This document shows positions 37,769-51,209 of a stretch of DNA of 64,000 nt, piece after piece. Numbering within the stretch: position 1 is the first letter of the stretch; each line of letters starts with the position of its first letter. This DNA is from Piper betle (taxonomy: Eukaryota > Streptophyta > Magnoliopsida > Piperales > Piperaceae): assembly GCA_033002965.1 (NCBI GenBank), contig JAURVB010009451.1, positions 22,956 through 86,955 of the forward strand, given 5' to 3'. The position numbers were made by a program, and so were the translations under genes. Below the pieces are notes generated by a model. It did no database searches, was not told the origin of the DNA, and was given only the letters and a program-made list of their open reading frames with translations.

Positions 37769-38340
37769 TATTTATATAAAGTAGGAAAGAGTGGAGCATG
37801 ATTAACAAAACAATGTAGGACTATCCAATGAGATAAAGAAAAAGAAAATATGACTTACTTGAAAACAATTTGAACCCATGACCACTTTACATTACAAACA
37901 ATAACAGCCATCCATCCTATCTGACATTTTGTAGTATAATAATGGTGACAGTAATATTTATTATGATCATGCATATAAAATAAAAAATTTACCATAATTA
38001 ATACCAAAATTAAAAAAGTTAATAAATATTAATGTATTAAATTTAATATTATATATTATACCATCAAGTCAAGTTATAGCTGAGCTACAAGTCGAGTTAG
38101 GGTAGAGTCCGAGTTATAATTTAGTCGAGTCTAAGTCGAATACTTCCTTGTTCAAATTTGACTCGTGGAATACAAGCAATTCTCACAACCACATTCCCAT
38201 AGCTCGAACTCCCCAATAAGAATAACTAATAAATGAATTTAACTCAATCATGCATGTATCAAAATCAATAACAAACGTATGTATAAGAGTACTTTGATCA
38301 AGCCTCGAAGATCCCTCAAAGTTCAAAGTTCCAATCCCTG
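37769..38340. other. AT-rich intergenic, no gene seen
   Basis: Contains further ACTCGA/GAGTCGA words continuing the decayed element to about 38165. Nothing else is recognised. Confidence 0.4.
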
Positions 38341-38648
38341 ATTCCAAGAGAAGGGCCATGACATCTTTTTCCTTCTTCTTCCTCCTTGTTCTGGCGCTCT
38401 CCTCTCACAATGGAGGTCGTCTAGAGCTCTCCTTAACTCTCACAAATTCCTCTTCACATAATTCTCTCATGTGTCCAAGGATCTGGCGCTCTCTCTCACA
38501 TAATTCCCTATTCCAAGAGAAGGGCCATGACAACTTTTCCTTCTTCCTCCTTGATCCATCGCTCTCCTCTCACAATGGAGGTCATCTAAAGCTCTCCTAA
38601 CTCTCACAAATTCCTCTTCGAATACTTCTCTCATGTGTCCAAGGATCT
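38341..38648. repeat. Tandem duplication, period 169 bp
   Basis: ATTCCAAGAGAAGGGCCATG starts copies at 38341 and 38510. Both run through TCCTCTCACAATGGAGGTC to TGTCCAAGGATCTG. Confidence 0.85.
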
Positions 38649-41600
38649 GACCTTCTTGTAGTACTTGAAGATCCCATAGTTGCAAAACTCCACTCGGCCA
38701 ATAGGAAAGATGTCTGTATCTTCTCCAACTCTTCCCAACGTCATCTCCAAGCCAACTAGACCTGAAACACATCTCCCATGGTGTTCCTAACCTCCTTGGT
38801 TGAACACCATAGCTTGTGGACACAAGTCTGCAGCCAAAACCATCAAAACCCCTTTACCTGATTCACTTAAGGTTAGGGTTGGACCACTTGGCAGACCCCG
38901 GCTTCAAACCAGCTCCAAGTTGACCTTGACATATTCCTCATCATGGAACACCTGGTTCAAGTCATCCTTGACGTTCCCAGGACCCATGGTTGAGGCCCTA
39001 GTCTCAGCAACTCAAGCCTAGGCCAAAGGGCTCCCTGATCCAAGTCCAGCACTTCATCTTCTTCAAGCTCATTTTGACCGTGTCCAAGTCCACCAAGAAG
39101 TCCCACAGTCACCGGGTAGCACATACAGACAACTGCTACCGTTAATCCCACTTGTACTATGATTCCTACGCTGATTAGGAAACCTTGACTGAATCTTAGA
39201 ACTCCAATGTCCAACTCTCAGTCACCTTCTAGTACTCATCTAGTACTTTCGGTAATGTTCGGTTACTCCTCTCAGTACTCCCGAGTCCAACATATCGGTA
39301 TGCTCGGTAATCAACCCTAGCACTGTTGACAAGTCCCATGCACTACTACCAGTTCACACTTCTTGGTATGATTGATAACCAATCCTTGGTGTGCTTGGTA
39401 ACTCCAACCAGCAATACTCGATCGTGATCGGTACTTGGAACCTGTACTCAACATCTTGAGGTTAATTCCGAAGCCGATGAACATAACTTGCTCGGTTACT
39501 CCCAAGGAATGCTCGGTACACACCCCTTGTGATACGATGAGCTACCCTAGGCCATTGAACTCCATCACTCGTTATGCTTGATATCAGTAAACCTCGATAA
39601 TGCTCAATTCCCCTCCTTGGAATCCGATAGCACTCCTAGGTATCCCGACAACCTCCTAGGAACAATGCTTGTGTAAAATTCGTACCATTTGACTTAGGAT
39701 TTTATTTGTTATTTGATTTGGTTTGGCCTTTACTTTGATTCAATTTGTCTTTTGGTTCGATTTGGCTTAGCTTGACTTTTGACTCTCAATTCTAAGGAGA
39801 GTTAGTGTTGCTCGTGCCTTCATTTGGAAGACGTCAGCTTATGTGGGTGCTTGTTGGTGTGGTTTTCTTTGGCATGTGTTGGTTTAGAAGTAGTTAATAT
39901 GACCGTTTATATATTAGAAGGGTCATTTTCTTTTGGGGGGGGGGGGTTAGTAATGCATTTAGTGTCATGATGTTATCAAATACATAAGTTGTTTGTTGTA
40001 ATACCACTTCCTGATAGTCTTTTACTTTATGTATGTGACCAATTAGACTTCATACTCATTTAAATATTTCTTTAATGTTATACCATTACAAAAGTCATGA
40101 AATTTGTGTAAGTATAATTTAATTAGAACTATAAAGATGTTATGAGTCATGTCACATTAATAGACCATACCACATGGTGGGTTATGTTTATTAATTATAC
40201 ATATATTCATGTTTATCAAAGATGGTTGCACGTCGAGGTACCCATATGTCAACTATACTTTGAAGTACATGGTTGAATCTATGGTGAGCCGTTATTCTTT
40301 TGAACATGTTGTTATTTAATCATCTTCTTTTTTCTGACATTTGATCAAAGTCAAGAACTTTTAACCAGATCTAGAACTTTTGATCTTGTATACCTACAGT
40401 TTGGTTAAATCTTTATTTTGGTAACTCTTGTATTATTGTTTTGTTATTGTTCTTTTTCATTTATTCTTGTCATATTTTTATTCATCTATTGTAATCTACA
40501 AATATATATAACAATTAATTTGAATTAATATTATCTCGTTTGATCACACATTTTCATGCATGCATCATATAAATTGTGTTAGATGTTGAGTTGGGTTCGT
40601 TTATATGTTGAATGGTTTGAGCTCGCTAGTAGATTGCTTGGAGCTTGGAAACTAAGTCTGTTTAAGACTTATTTCTTATTTTATGATTATTTGATGCGTG
40701 GGTTGTTTTATATCGTAGGATGAGTTAGGTAATGGTTTTTTTACAACCCACTTAATTTGGGTCATTTAGATGTCATGTTTAATAACCCTCGATGATGAGA
40801 TCTCTTGAGTTCTTTTCAAAACCAAAAGATCCATATCAAGTTGTCTTCTTTCAAATGTCTATTAATATTATTATTCCCTACCTAAGCCTACTATTATTAT
40901 ACTATGTTTTTGCAATTTTGAGAGTGGGGAGATTATTAGAGATTGTTTCGGGTAAGTTCCACTTCGAAGGGTAAGTCTCAGTGGTGCTACTTGTTGTGGC
41001 GCCTAGTTATTTTATTGTCAATGGGATTGACATAGTGCTCTACTTTCTCTTTTTATTGGATCATTTTCACCCCTACGTATATAAGCTATCTCATACTCTA
41101 AGAGACGTAGGGTTATAAGTACCATATTCTATAGTGTATGTTATGACTGTTGTGTATTTAGAGTACCTTCAGAGCTCAGAGGAGAGGAGCATGGTGGAAT
41201 TGGAGATGATAGGAGAAAGTTTGCTACCAATCAGCTGCAAGTCGCACATTGGTGTAATTTACTTTGGGTGTTATGTGATTATTCTTGTGGTGTACTATCT
41301 CTTTTTTATTCTACTTTGATATGAACTACTGAGTTTATATATTAGTTTGATATAATAGTTATTTTATTTTGTGGACCAGTTGCTTGCCATTTTTTTTTCT
41401 TTTTAATATTTATGTAGGTGTTGTGCCTAAAGTGTTGTTGGCGGATATAAGGGTATGCTAAAGTCTTTACACATACACATACTCCTATCACGTTATTGTC
41501 ATGTTATTGTCATGTTATTTTTCCCTTTTATTTTGGTCATCAAATCTCTTTACTCTTGGCTTTGTATGTTGATTTAATAAGCTCATGTTTTGGAAACTTA

Positions 41601-42274
41601 TATTTTCAATAATTTATAATATTTTGAATAATATTTATATTTCCTTTGTTTTTTCTTCTTGCGATTGTGGGTAGTGGTTGTCTTCCATCCAAAACGCTAA
41701 GTAGATTTAAATGTTAAGGGGTTTTGTAGGCATGATGTTTCATGTAATTAAGTTAAGAGATAGCACTACTAAATAATATAACATTTTAGTTCAGTTTAAG
41801 GATAAACCGAGTATGAGATGTTACAGCTTGGTTATCACTGCTACTATAACACACGTTAATTAGTGCAAGTTGTTTCTACTACTAGGATAGTCCCAACTAC
41901 CCTTTCATGGTCTGAGTATATGTAAGAACAACATGCAAACCCTTGGTATATGGACAACTCATGAATCCAGATGGTAATCGGGCCCATGGGCTGTGTTGCA
42001 AACCAAATGCTCTCTACATCTGCACATGCGCACCCAGCCAATGATGGTGTGTGTGTTGGGAACACAAGTCATGGGCCCTATTCATTTAAAATTTAAAAGA
42101 AACAAAATTTTGAGGGTTTTAAAGAAAATTGCCACGGTTTACCGTGGTAAAAATCATGTCAATATTATTATTTATAATTTATAAAAATGACTTAGCTACA
42201 AAGGAAAAAAACTAAAAGAAATACAACCACCGAGGGTGATGGCTACCCACAGTTATATTTAGACATAGCTTTGC
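38649..42274. other. Unclassified repeat-like region, no gene seen
   Basis: Mixed composition. About 39200-39660 repeats CTCGGTA / CTTGGTA words at short intervals. About 40600-41830 resembles retrotransposon LTR or leader sequence, ending GAGATGTTACAG, but no pol domain is present. No host gene is recognised. Confidence 0.35.
39935..39946 (+). repeat. G12 homopolymer
   Basis: Twelve consecutive G after TTTT, an unusually long G run in AT-rich DNA and a likely source of length error. Confidence 0.95.
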
Positions 42275-42744
42275 CACAGTATTACCATGGTTTTTTATAA
42301 AAGTTTTGGCTATAGGCACCACTTTTCGTGATTATCATGTAATTATATTTTGCCACGATTGAATAGTGATAAGAAGAGCCTAATTTGCCAGGGTAGCAAC
42401 CGCGCAAAATTTAATCATAACAAAAAACCATTTGTCTACTAGTGAGCTTATTGGATACCGTATTAGATGGTGAATTGAATAAGACACAAGCTACAACATT
42501 CATGAATTGCACAGTATTACCATGGTTTTTTATACAAGTTTTGGCTACTGACACCACGTCTAGTGATTATCATGTAATTATATTTTGCCACGATTGAATA
42601 GTGATAAGGAAGAGCCTAATTTGCCATGGTAGCAACCGTGCAAAATTTAATCATAACAAAAACCATTTTTCTACTAGTGAGCTTATTGGATACCGTATTA
42701 GATGGTGAATTGAATAAGACACAAGTTACAACATTCATGAATTG
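42275..42744. repeat. Tandem duplication 2 x 235 bp carrying a CACTA-like end
   Basis: Copies start CACAGTATTACCATGG at 42275 and 42510. Each carries an internal TCTACTAGTG, the form of a CACTA transposon terminus read outward, preceded by CCACGATTGAATAG subterminal words. High identity suggests a recent duplication of a transposon edge plus its flank. Confidence 0.88.
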
Positions 42745-42879
42745 TCAAATTACATTTTAAAAATGAGTTTTATAAAGGTAAGTGGAATGTCATTTGTCAA
42801 AATTGTAGTCTCAAATTCAAATCTAACCTATTTGGAGGTAAGATCCAATATATTAATCAGAATGTATTTGCAAATTTTC

Positions 42880-43281
42880 AGTCTTGGTTAAGTATTTTTT
42901 TAAAAGATGACTTTGACCCCCAATTGTTTTTTAATGAGTTGAACAGTTGCGACCAGCATGCGACTTCAAATACAGGTCACAAATAAAAATATAATACATG
43001 GTCTGTTTTATTTTTAAAATAGCAACCATGTAGCGACCACATACCCAGTCGAAGAAGATAATTTAATTTTTACAACCGCATTTTGAAACCGGAAAAAGCA
43101 AATATAAATATGTGGTCACTAATACGATCGCAAAACGGTTACTATGTTTTAGAAATTATTTTGTGACCGCTTTGGTGTCCCAAGCCATTCGCAAGTTTGT
43201 ATCGCTTCAATGCTATTGCAAGACGGTTACTAATTTGCGAGCGCAAATGTCGGTCGCAAATTGCCATTTTTCTACCAGTGG
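42880..43281. mobile_element. CACTA-like remnant with GCGACC subterminal repeats
   Basis: The right end is TTGCCATTTTTCTACCAGTG, close to the terminus seen at 42430 and 42675. Upstream, words such as GCGACC, CGGTCGCAAA and GGTCACAAAT repeat in both orientations, as in CACTA subterminal regions. The left end is not found. Confidence 0.45.
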
Positions 43282-46200
43282 AAGCAAATGTCAACAATTT
43301 GATTAGATATTCAAGTGTGTCACATTACTTATAAAATAATTAGGAGCATATATTCAACTTTATAAAGTTTAAATCTTTCAAAGAAATATTAATTTCAGGT
43401 GTACCAAAAATTGAGATTAAAAAATGAATTCTTAGTCTAACAAAATCATTCTACAAAATAATTTAAGTTATTTAATAAGAAGAATATAATTTAAAACTCG
43501 ATATTTTATAAGAGTTTAATCAATTTAGAATGCAATATCAATTTTCAATAGGAGAGAAGCAAATGTCAAAATTTGATTAGATGGTACAATGGGCCTCATT
43601 ACCTGTAACATAATTAGGAGAGTATATATAAGTTTACAACTTTTAAAACTTTTAATTGATTTCAGGGGTAGCAAAAATTACGAAAACAGATAAAAAAATC
43701 ATTCTTAATCTAGCAACATTATACTATGGAATAATTTGATCTGTTTAATAAAAATATATAATTTAAAAATCAATATTTTATAGGAGTTCTATAAATTTAG
43801 AATACAATATCAATTTTTAGATTGATTTTTGTGCAATATTTCTCACAATTTTAAAGTAATATTTGTTACTTGAGTTTGCAAATTACCATGGGTACTAATA
43901 GTTTTATCAATTTTGAAAGCTTTAATGAAGAAATTGACAACAAGTTGAGAAAAACCAAATTTTTGTAGATTTTCATAATGATTTACGAGAGATAAATCAC
44001 CTAGTGAAGGACTTTACAAGGGATTTCCATAACCAGAAGATTTGGATGCAACCCTTTCACAAGTTTGACCCTAAAAGTTTAGTAAATTGGTGGGGAGTTA
44101 CAAACTTATGAAATTAGGGACAAGATTCTCAATGCCAAGGTGGACAAGTTAAGGCGTTTGATAAATTCTAGATTTATTGATGTGAAATCTAATTCACATG
44201 TTTACGTTCCTAATACAATTAAAAAATTTTGTATGAGAATGTGTTCCCACTAAGAATATAAAATCATCAAGTACATACCAAAAAAGTTGCTTTGACAGTG
44301 AGTAAGAGATCAAAAGTTAATAATGATCCCTTTGGTTGGCACGAAGATAACGCAAATGACATAAAAATTTTAAAATAGTCAATTTTAACAAAAGTAGGTA
44401 TATTAAATATATTATTTTTAAAAAAATTATATTAAATTAATTATTTTGTATACAAATTAAGTATGATTATATCCATGGGAGCACAAAATAACCATAATTA
44501 CTTTACATGACCCACTCGTGTGCTCTTAAACCCGTAAAAATATATATCCCCCATTTTCTTATCTCATAGATAAGAAAAATAGGAAATTTATATTTACTCA
44601 TTATAAAGCACATAGGTGGGCCACACAAGATAGTTATCATTAATTTAGACATATAGCATGTCGTAAAAGTTTTAATTGTTTTTAGAATATATAGTATATA
44701 TTCAAATTTTAGTAAGTTGAATATTTAGCATTTTCATATCATTTAAATTTCTTTCATGCTAAACAAATTGAGCCTAAAGTGAACATTTATGTAATTATAT
44801 AATAAAACTTAGAATAGTCTATGAAATGTTAATTATAATACAATGCTAATTTTTAAATGAATAGTATCAGTTCAGAAAAAACCCAAATAATAATTGAATT
44901 GTACCTTGAGTAGGATTATAGCACAAATTGATTTAACATTTAACTTAAACCAATTGAAATTTCCAAAACATTCAAGTAAAAAATAGGGCTGGTTGTGGAT
45001 ATCTAATATCCCCTCATTTATATTTGATTCAAAACTATTTTGGTCGGACTCAGGTTCAGACTTTTCTAATATATAAACATCTGAAAATATTCAGATTAGA
45101 TATTGATTTGGGGTGATCAATCTATTTCCAATCCGAATAAATGATATTTTATTAATATATATAATATTCAAAATAATACATTTTTAAAATTTTTCTGTTT
45201 TTATATTAAAATCTATATCATTTATATTATTTTAGTCAATTAGGTTAGATTTTGATCGGATATGAGTTTTGTGTATCTAGATCGGATATAGATATGGCAA
45301 ATGAAGTGTATGTAATCTTCAAATTCGAGTCATATTTGGGTATAGATTTTTAGATTTGGATTGGATACAAATATAATCATATCTGATCCATTGATGAACC
45401 AAAGCCATCTCTAATTAAAAACGAAAGAGGGGCTAATAACATAATGATAATATAATATGAAATTCAAGACTACTATCATAATTAGATTGAAGTGTAAGAA
45501 AAATAAATATATAATAGAAAATTAATCACCATGAGTTAGGTCATCCCTAAATTTCTTCTTTTGAATAACAAAAAATAATAAATAACAGTTATAAGTGAAT
45601 AGAAATCCCGAGCAAGTAAATGCAATTAACAAATTAATATTTATATATCAAGTAGAATTGTATTCTATAGACCTTTCAACCATAATTAAAAAGAAAGAAA
45701 AATTCTAAACTAAGAATTAAACTAGAAATTATACTCAATTGCTAAATTATATCTATATATTAAAAAATTAATGATCATGAATTAGATCATCCATCAAAAC
45801 CAAATAACAATTCTAGATTAGAAATAATAGCTTAATACGAGCATGACAACTTGAGAACCAAAGACAAATAATAATTGACTGCCAATAGGGCGGTACCGTA
45901 AATTATTGACTTCTAAAATTCAAGAATATTGCGTGCAGGATTTTATTTAATTATAAAATAATAATAATATTTAAAAGCATTATATTATTTTTTAGCATTA
46001 TAATAGTAAATTATATTAAAATAATCAGATTTTCTTGAAATATCAAAGAGCACCGTGTTCACTTGTTCGAAATTTATTTATATATCTATTGAAGATTGAA
46101 CCTTTAAAAACAATAAAATTAACGGCCTTACGCAGTGCGCAAGCATTGCTCTGTGTATGCAAGGAGTTGACAAGAGTAGTTGGGCACGGAAACAAGTGAC

Positions 46201-46592
46201 ACATTTCGTCCTCATTCTTGTAGGCAGAGATCCAATTTTTCAAAAAGCGCGGCTATTCTCAACGTTATATGACATGGAGGAAGAACAATTAAGACATGTT
46301 GGGTCAACGGGCAGATGAAAAGTGGTAGTGATTAAGTTGGTGGAGGGTTGAAAGGGATTTAAAACTGCAGGTCTTCGGCATGCTTCGGTATTTCCGTGCT
46401 CCCTCTGGGAAATTTCTGGGTATCAAATTTCAACTGAGACATCAGGCCAAATTCGACATTAATTTTTAGTGCCCAGTCTTCTCTTGCCCAAATCATTGTC
46501 CCTTCTTACACTAATTCAAAACTTGTCAATAAAATATGAGCCTATATGTATATATATACATAGATCAATATTATAGATCTTCACTCGAAGCA
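43282..46592. other. AT-rich intergenic, no gene seen
   Basis: Contains a hAT-like element (44984-45413, separate) and a partial direct repeat (GAAGCAAATGTCAA near 43282 and 43556, with parallel sequence after each). The last few hundred bases are the promoter side of the receptor kinase gene. Confidence 0.45.
44984..45413. mobile_element. hAT-like miniature element
   Basis: The left end is TAGGGCTGG and the right end read backwards is TAGAGATGG, matching the hAT terminal form. The flanks GTAAAAAA and ATTAAAAA agree in six of eight bases, a possible worn 8-bp target duplication. The interior is rich in GGATAT/ATATCC words. No transposase. Confidence 0.5.
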
Positions 46593-49500
46593 ATGCAAAT
46601 CACTATGGACGTTGTTCTACTCTATGCTTGCCTCCTTTACTTGTTCTCCACCTTGTTCGGGCCTTCGCAGGCATTCCTAAGCAACGACACAGACAGGGCT
46701 GCACTGCTGCAATTCAAGGCTGCAATAATAGGCGGCGGCAGCAGCAGCAGCTCTGCCCGTGTTCTCAGCTCATGGAATGAGACCACCCATTTTTGCAGTT
46801 GGGAAGGGATCGCCTGTGGGCGTCGGCACCAACGAGTGAGGGTCATAGACCTGCAGGGTCTAGGCTTGAAAGGGACCATCTCTCCTTATCTTGGGAACCT
46901 TAGCTTCTTAAGGGGGATTAACTTGACATACAACGAGTTCCACGGCCAAATCCCTCCCCAACTTGGTCTTCTCCGCCGGCTTCAGCATTTGAGTCTCAGT
47001 TACAACACACTCGCAGGTCAGATTCCTATCAACATATCACAATGTTCAAATCTGAAGGTTCTTATGCTCGACAGCAACCGGCTGCTAGAGGGTCCAATTC
47101 ATGCTCAACTCACCACCTTCCCAAAGCTTCTTGTGATGGATTTTAGCAATAATAGTTTTGATGGGAATATACCACCCTCCATTGGTAACCTCTCCACTCT
47201 TCGGTATCTGGGTCTTTCAGCTAACAAATTAACCGGCCAAATCCCCCTAGCGTTGGAAGAATGAAAGGTTTAAGAGGACTCGTTCTTTCAAGGAACTCTC
47301 TTATCGGAACAATACCCCTTTCTATTTATAACCTTTCCTCCTTGGAGTACATTGCCCTCACCACAAATCAACTCCAAGGAAACCTTCCCATGAACATGGG
47401 ACTGACTCTGCCTAATCTTGAGGTTTTTCTTGCATCATACAACCACTTTGTAGGCTCTCTTCCAGTGTCATTGTCCAATGCTTCCCAGCTGAAAATGTTC
47501 CAAATTATTGATAACAGGTTTGGTGGCAAAGTCCCTCCAAATATAGGGAGCTTGAGATATCTCACAAACTTGATGCTTGGTACTAATCGCTTTGGAGATG
47601 ATGAGGATTTGGGTTTCCTTGATTCTTTGGCAAATTGTTCTCAGTTAAGTTACCTGGGTATGCGTGAAAACTCTTTTAGAGGTCGTCTGTCATCCATATC
47701 CAATCTTTCTCTCAATTAGTAGTGCTAGACTTGTCAGCAAATGCATTTTACGGCGACCTACCCACAGATATTGGCAATTTAGTAGGATTACAATACCTCA
47801 ATTTACAAGACAATTTATTGACAGGTAATATTCCGCTTGGAATTGGGATGCTTTCCCAGTTGGAAATACTTGGCTTATCTGTAAATAAGCTTCATGGAGT
47901 AATTCCACCATCAATTTGCAACGGAAGCTACTTGCTTAAACTGTACCTATCTGGGAACAATTTAGAGGGTAGCATACCATCTAGCGTAGGAAACTGCCAT
48001 AAACTACTTACGTTGCAAATATCAGAAAATAACCTTAATGGTAGCATACCCAAAGAGCTTTTCACAATTTCTTCTTTGTCCATTTTTCTAGATATTTCTG
48101 ACAATTTTCTAAGTGGATCACTACCAATGAGATATTTCAAATTTGAAGAATTTGGGGTTTCTTTATGCCTACAACAATAGATTAACGGGCAAGATTCCTA
48201 ACTCATTAGGATCTTGCACGAGTTTGGAGGGCCTCTATCTACAAGGTAATTTCCTCCAAGGAAGCATTCCTGTGGCACTAGAGACCATGACAAGCCTCCA
48301 AGAAATAGACCTTTCACAAAACAATCTGTCTGGTCCCGTCCCTGGTTTTCTTGGAGAACTGAGATCATTAAAGCTCCTTAACTTGTCATTCAATAACTTC
48401 GAGGGAGCTATTCCTGATAAGGGAGTCTTTCAAAATACAAGTGGAGTAGACTTAAAGGGGAATAGACTGCTCTGTGGGGGTCCTGTGCTTCTTCGTTTAC
48501 ATGAATGTTCAACAGAAATCTATGGGAAAAAGAGGTCCAAAATTTTGCATGTGATAATCCCATTGCTCTCCAGCTCATTCATTTTCATCACCCTCTTGTG
48601 CTTCATGGGTATATATTACAGGAGAAAAAATCAAGGAAGGAGCAAACTTCTACACCCATTCTTGGGGAGAGTCATCCAAGAATCTCATACCAGAATTTGG
48701 TGGAGGCAACCAATGGATTCTCATTTGAGAGTTTGGTAGGGGTGGGAAGATATGGGAGAGTGTATAAAGGGGCACTTGAACATAACGAAACCATTGATGT
48801 TGCGATCAAGGTGTTAAACCTTCAATTGCATGGAGCTGCAAAGACATTCAATGCAGAATGCAAAGCCTTAAGACAAATCAAGCATCGCAACCTTGTGAAG
48901 ATCATAACATCCTGTTCAAGTATAGACCATCGAGGCAATGACTTCAAAGCTTTGGTGTTTGAGTTTATTCCTAACGGGAGCTTGGAGACTTGGCTATATA
49001 AATCCCACAACAGAGAGCAAACAGTTGAACATCTGAATCTAGTTCAAAGACTAAATGTGGCTGTTGATGTAGCTTCAGCACTGGATTATCTTCATAATCA
49101 GTGCCATGATTCAATCATTCATTGTGACCTAAAGCCAAGCAATATTCTTCTAGATGATGAAATGGTAGCACATGTTGGTGATTTTGGATTGGTTAAGTTT
49201 GTCAGTGTAGATTCAAGCAATCTATCCCAAGGTGGAAGTAGCTCATTGGCAATCAAGGGAACCATTGGGTATGTTCCTCCAGGTAATCCATATTTCTTCT
49301 CAACATATTTTTCCTTATTGTTTTTTTCTATTTCCCTCCATCTTGTTGATTGGTATTAATAATTAGATGTTAACTTGCAGAGTATGGTATAGGAGGTAAG
49401 ATATCCACAAGGGGAGATGTGTATAGTTATGGAGTTGTTCTGCTAGAGTTGTTTACTGGAAAGAGGCCAACTGATGAGGTTTCACTGAAAGGAGCAAGCA

Positions 49501-49727
49501 TTCATGAATATGTGAAGCATGCTTTTCCTGAGCAAGTTATGGAGGTTGTAGATCCTAAAATCTTTCCCATTGATGAGGCTCACAACCATGGGGCTGCAAA
49601 GGAATGCTTTATGTCGATTCTTCAAGTTGGAATAGCTTGTACAATGATGTCACCCCATGAACGTCCAACAACAACGGATGTGTTGCATGATGTTCATGCA
49701 GCTCGAACCGCTTTTCTGCGTTATTAA
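46593..49727 (+). CDS. LRR receptor-like kinase, subfamily XII (EFR/Xa21/At3g47570-like), frame-disrupted
   Basis: Plasma-membrane receptor kinase of the group that includes the immune receptors EFR and Xa21. ATGs at 46593 and 46605 precede a signal peptide (VVLLYACLLYLFSTLF). Then come the LRR N-terminal cap (DRAALLQFKAA, FCSWEGIAC), about 20 leucine-rich repeats, a transmembrane helix (VIIPLLSSSFIFITLLCF, about 48550) and the kinase: GVGRYGRVYKG, VAIKV, IIHCDLKPSNILL (Cys before Asp, so non-RD), GDFGLVKF. One intron (49283-49380, 98 nt) splits P-E of VPPEYGIGG, the classic position in this subfamily. Five one-base losses are needed for continuity: near 47259, 47712, 48126, 48140 and 48625, at least three beside A runs. 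Corrected length is about 1,013 aa, normal for the group. Assembly error or recent pseudogene are both possible. Confidence 0.9.
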
Positions 49728-49981
49728 ATATATATCTCTCTCATACGTACAAACACCATATGGTCCTGTTACATGTTTGTGTTTATCTTTGATAAAGTTG
49801 TTATAAATGTTATGCTTCTTCATTAGGCTGTATTTTTATGAAATTGTCAATTGTTAGGAATTTTGTGTGTGAAAAACAGCTCTTGTTATCATATTCTGTG
49901 AATGGAAATGGAAAGAACTTTGCCTAATCTTTTAAAAAAAAACTAAAAAAAGGGGTTTACCAATTTTCTTTGTTAAGGCAA

Positions 49982-51209
49982 TGTTCGAATAATTTCAATG
50001 ACTTGCAAGTATACACAGTTGAAACAAGTAATATAATGATCAAATCGAGTATCGTCCCACAGAGAGATGAATTTTCTTAAATTAATTAAAGAAAATTAAA
50101 TTAAAAACAAAACTGAAACAATCGACTTCAAAAAATCTAAGTAATAACTTTAAATTAAGGAAAGAATTATAATAATAAAAATCGTTCTAGAATCGAATTT
50201 CCTTTAACATGAATTTAATATTCATCAAATCTTACTCTTATCTTTTATTCCCTCGAATTGTCAATTTAGGATAATTACATGACATGGTGGCTCCCGCTCC
50301 TTCATGCTTCTATTATTTTGTCTCAACTTCTACTTCCCTGTGATAATTAATTAATCAACAAAATAACGCATTAAGATTTGCCTTACAATCGCATGCGGTG
50401 TTATGTATCTCCCAACCAGGTGTTGTGTATCTCCCGACCAGCCTTATAATCGCGTACGGTGTTGTGTATTCCCGACCACAACGACATAAATCGTATGATA
50501 AATTATCAATGACTAATCTAATTAATTTCTCCCAAAATTTAATTAAACCTCATGAGTCTAAGAAATAGACAATCAATCCATTCTTAGCATTAAAATCATC
50601 ATAATTCAAACAATCCGATTGAATAAAAGAGTAGAAGTTAAATGACTTCAATTAAATCATGTTAAGTTCTATTCTTCTCTGGAAGAAAATACACGATTAC
50701 TTTATAATAAAAATAGAAAACATTATAGAAAAAACTACTTTTCAATATTAAAAGAAAAAAATTACAAAAACTATAAGTACTTCTAAGCCAAAAGTTGAGA
50801 TATCTCAAACAACAAATAACCACCATTTTATAAAAAGATGAGATGACTAAAGGATATATGAATTGATGGAGGTTTCTTATAAATCAATGTATTCAAATTA
50901 ATTATGATGTCCATTCAAATTTCCAACTTTTCGACATACTCAAATACAACCAAAGCAGTGTGGATCCATCCTCATCGAGCTTTGTGAACTCCTTGTAGTA
51001 ACCATTGGGTAACCATAACTTTTCAATTCTAAAGCTTAATTTGTTTAATCTTTTTCTATATTAAAACTTCAAAATTAAGTATATCTCATAAAATATTAAT
51101 TAATTAGAATAAAACAAGAAATATCACCTAATTAATAATATTTATACCCGAAAAGTACTAAATTGTATTAAAAATATAGGTAAATATTATATACTTTAAA
51201 CACTTAACA
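49982..51209 (+). mobile_element. Solo-LTR-like element (1.2 kb) with GGCAA target duplication
   Basis: Starts TGTTCGAATAATTTCAATG and ends CACTTAACA. GGCAA is repeated at 49977-49981 and 51210-51214. A second family member lies at 57997-59149. Internal landmarks include GCAAGTATACAC, GAGTATCGTCCCACAGAG and AATTAAACCTCATGA. It inserted just downstream of the receptor kinase gene. No coding sequence. Confidence 0.85.

Noticed and set aside
44984..45413. Treating the hAT-like element as having a confirmed target duplication
   Set aside because: The flanks agree in only six of eight bases and are A-rich, so the duplication is not claimed.
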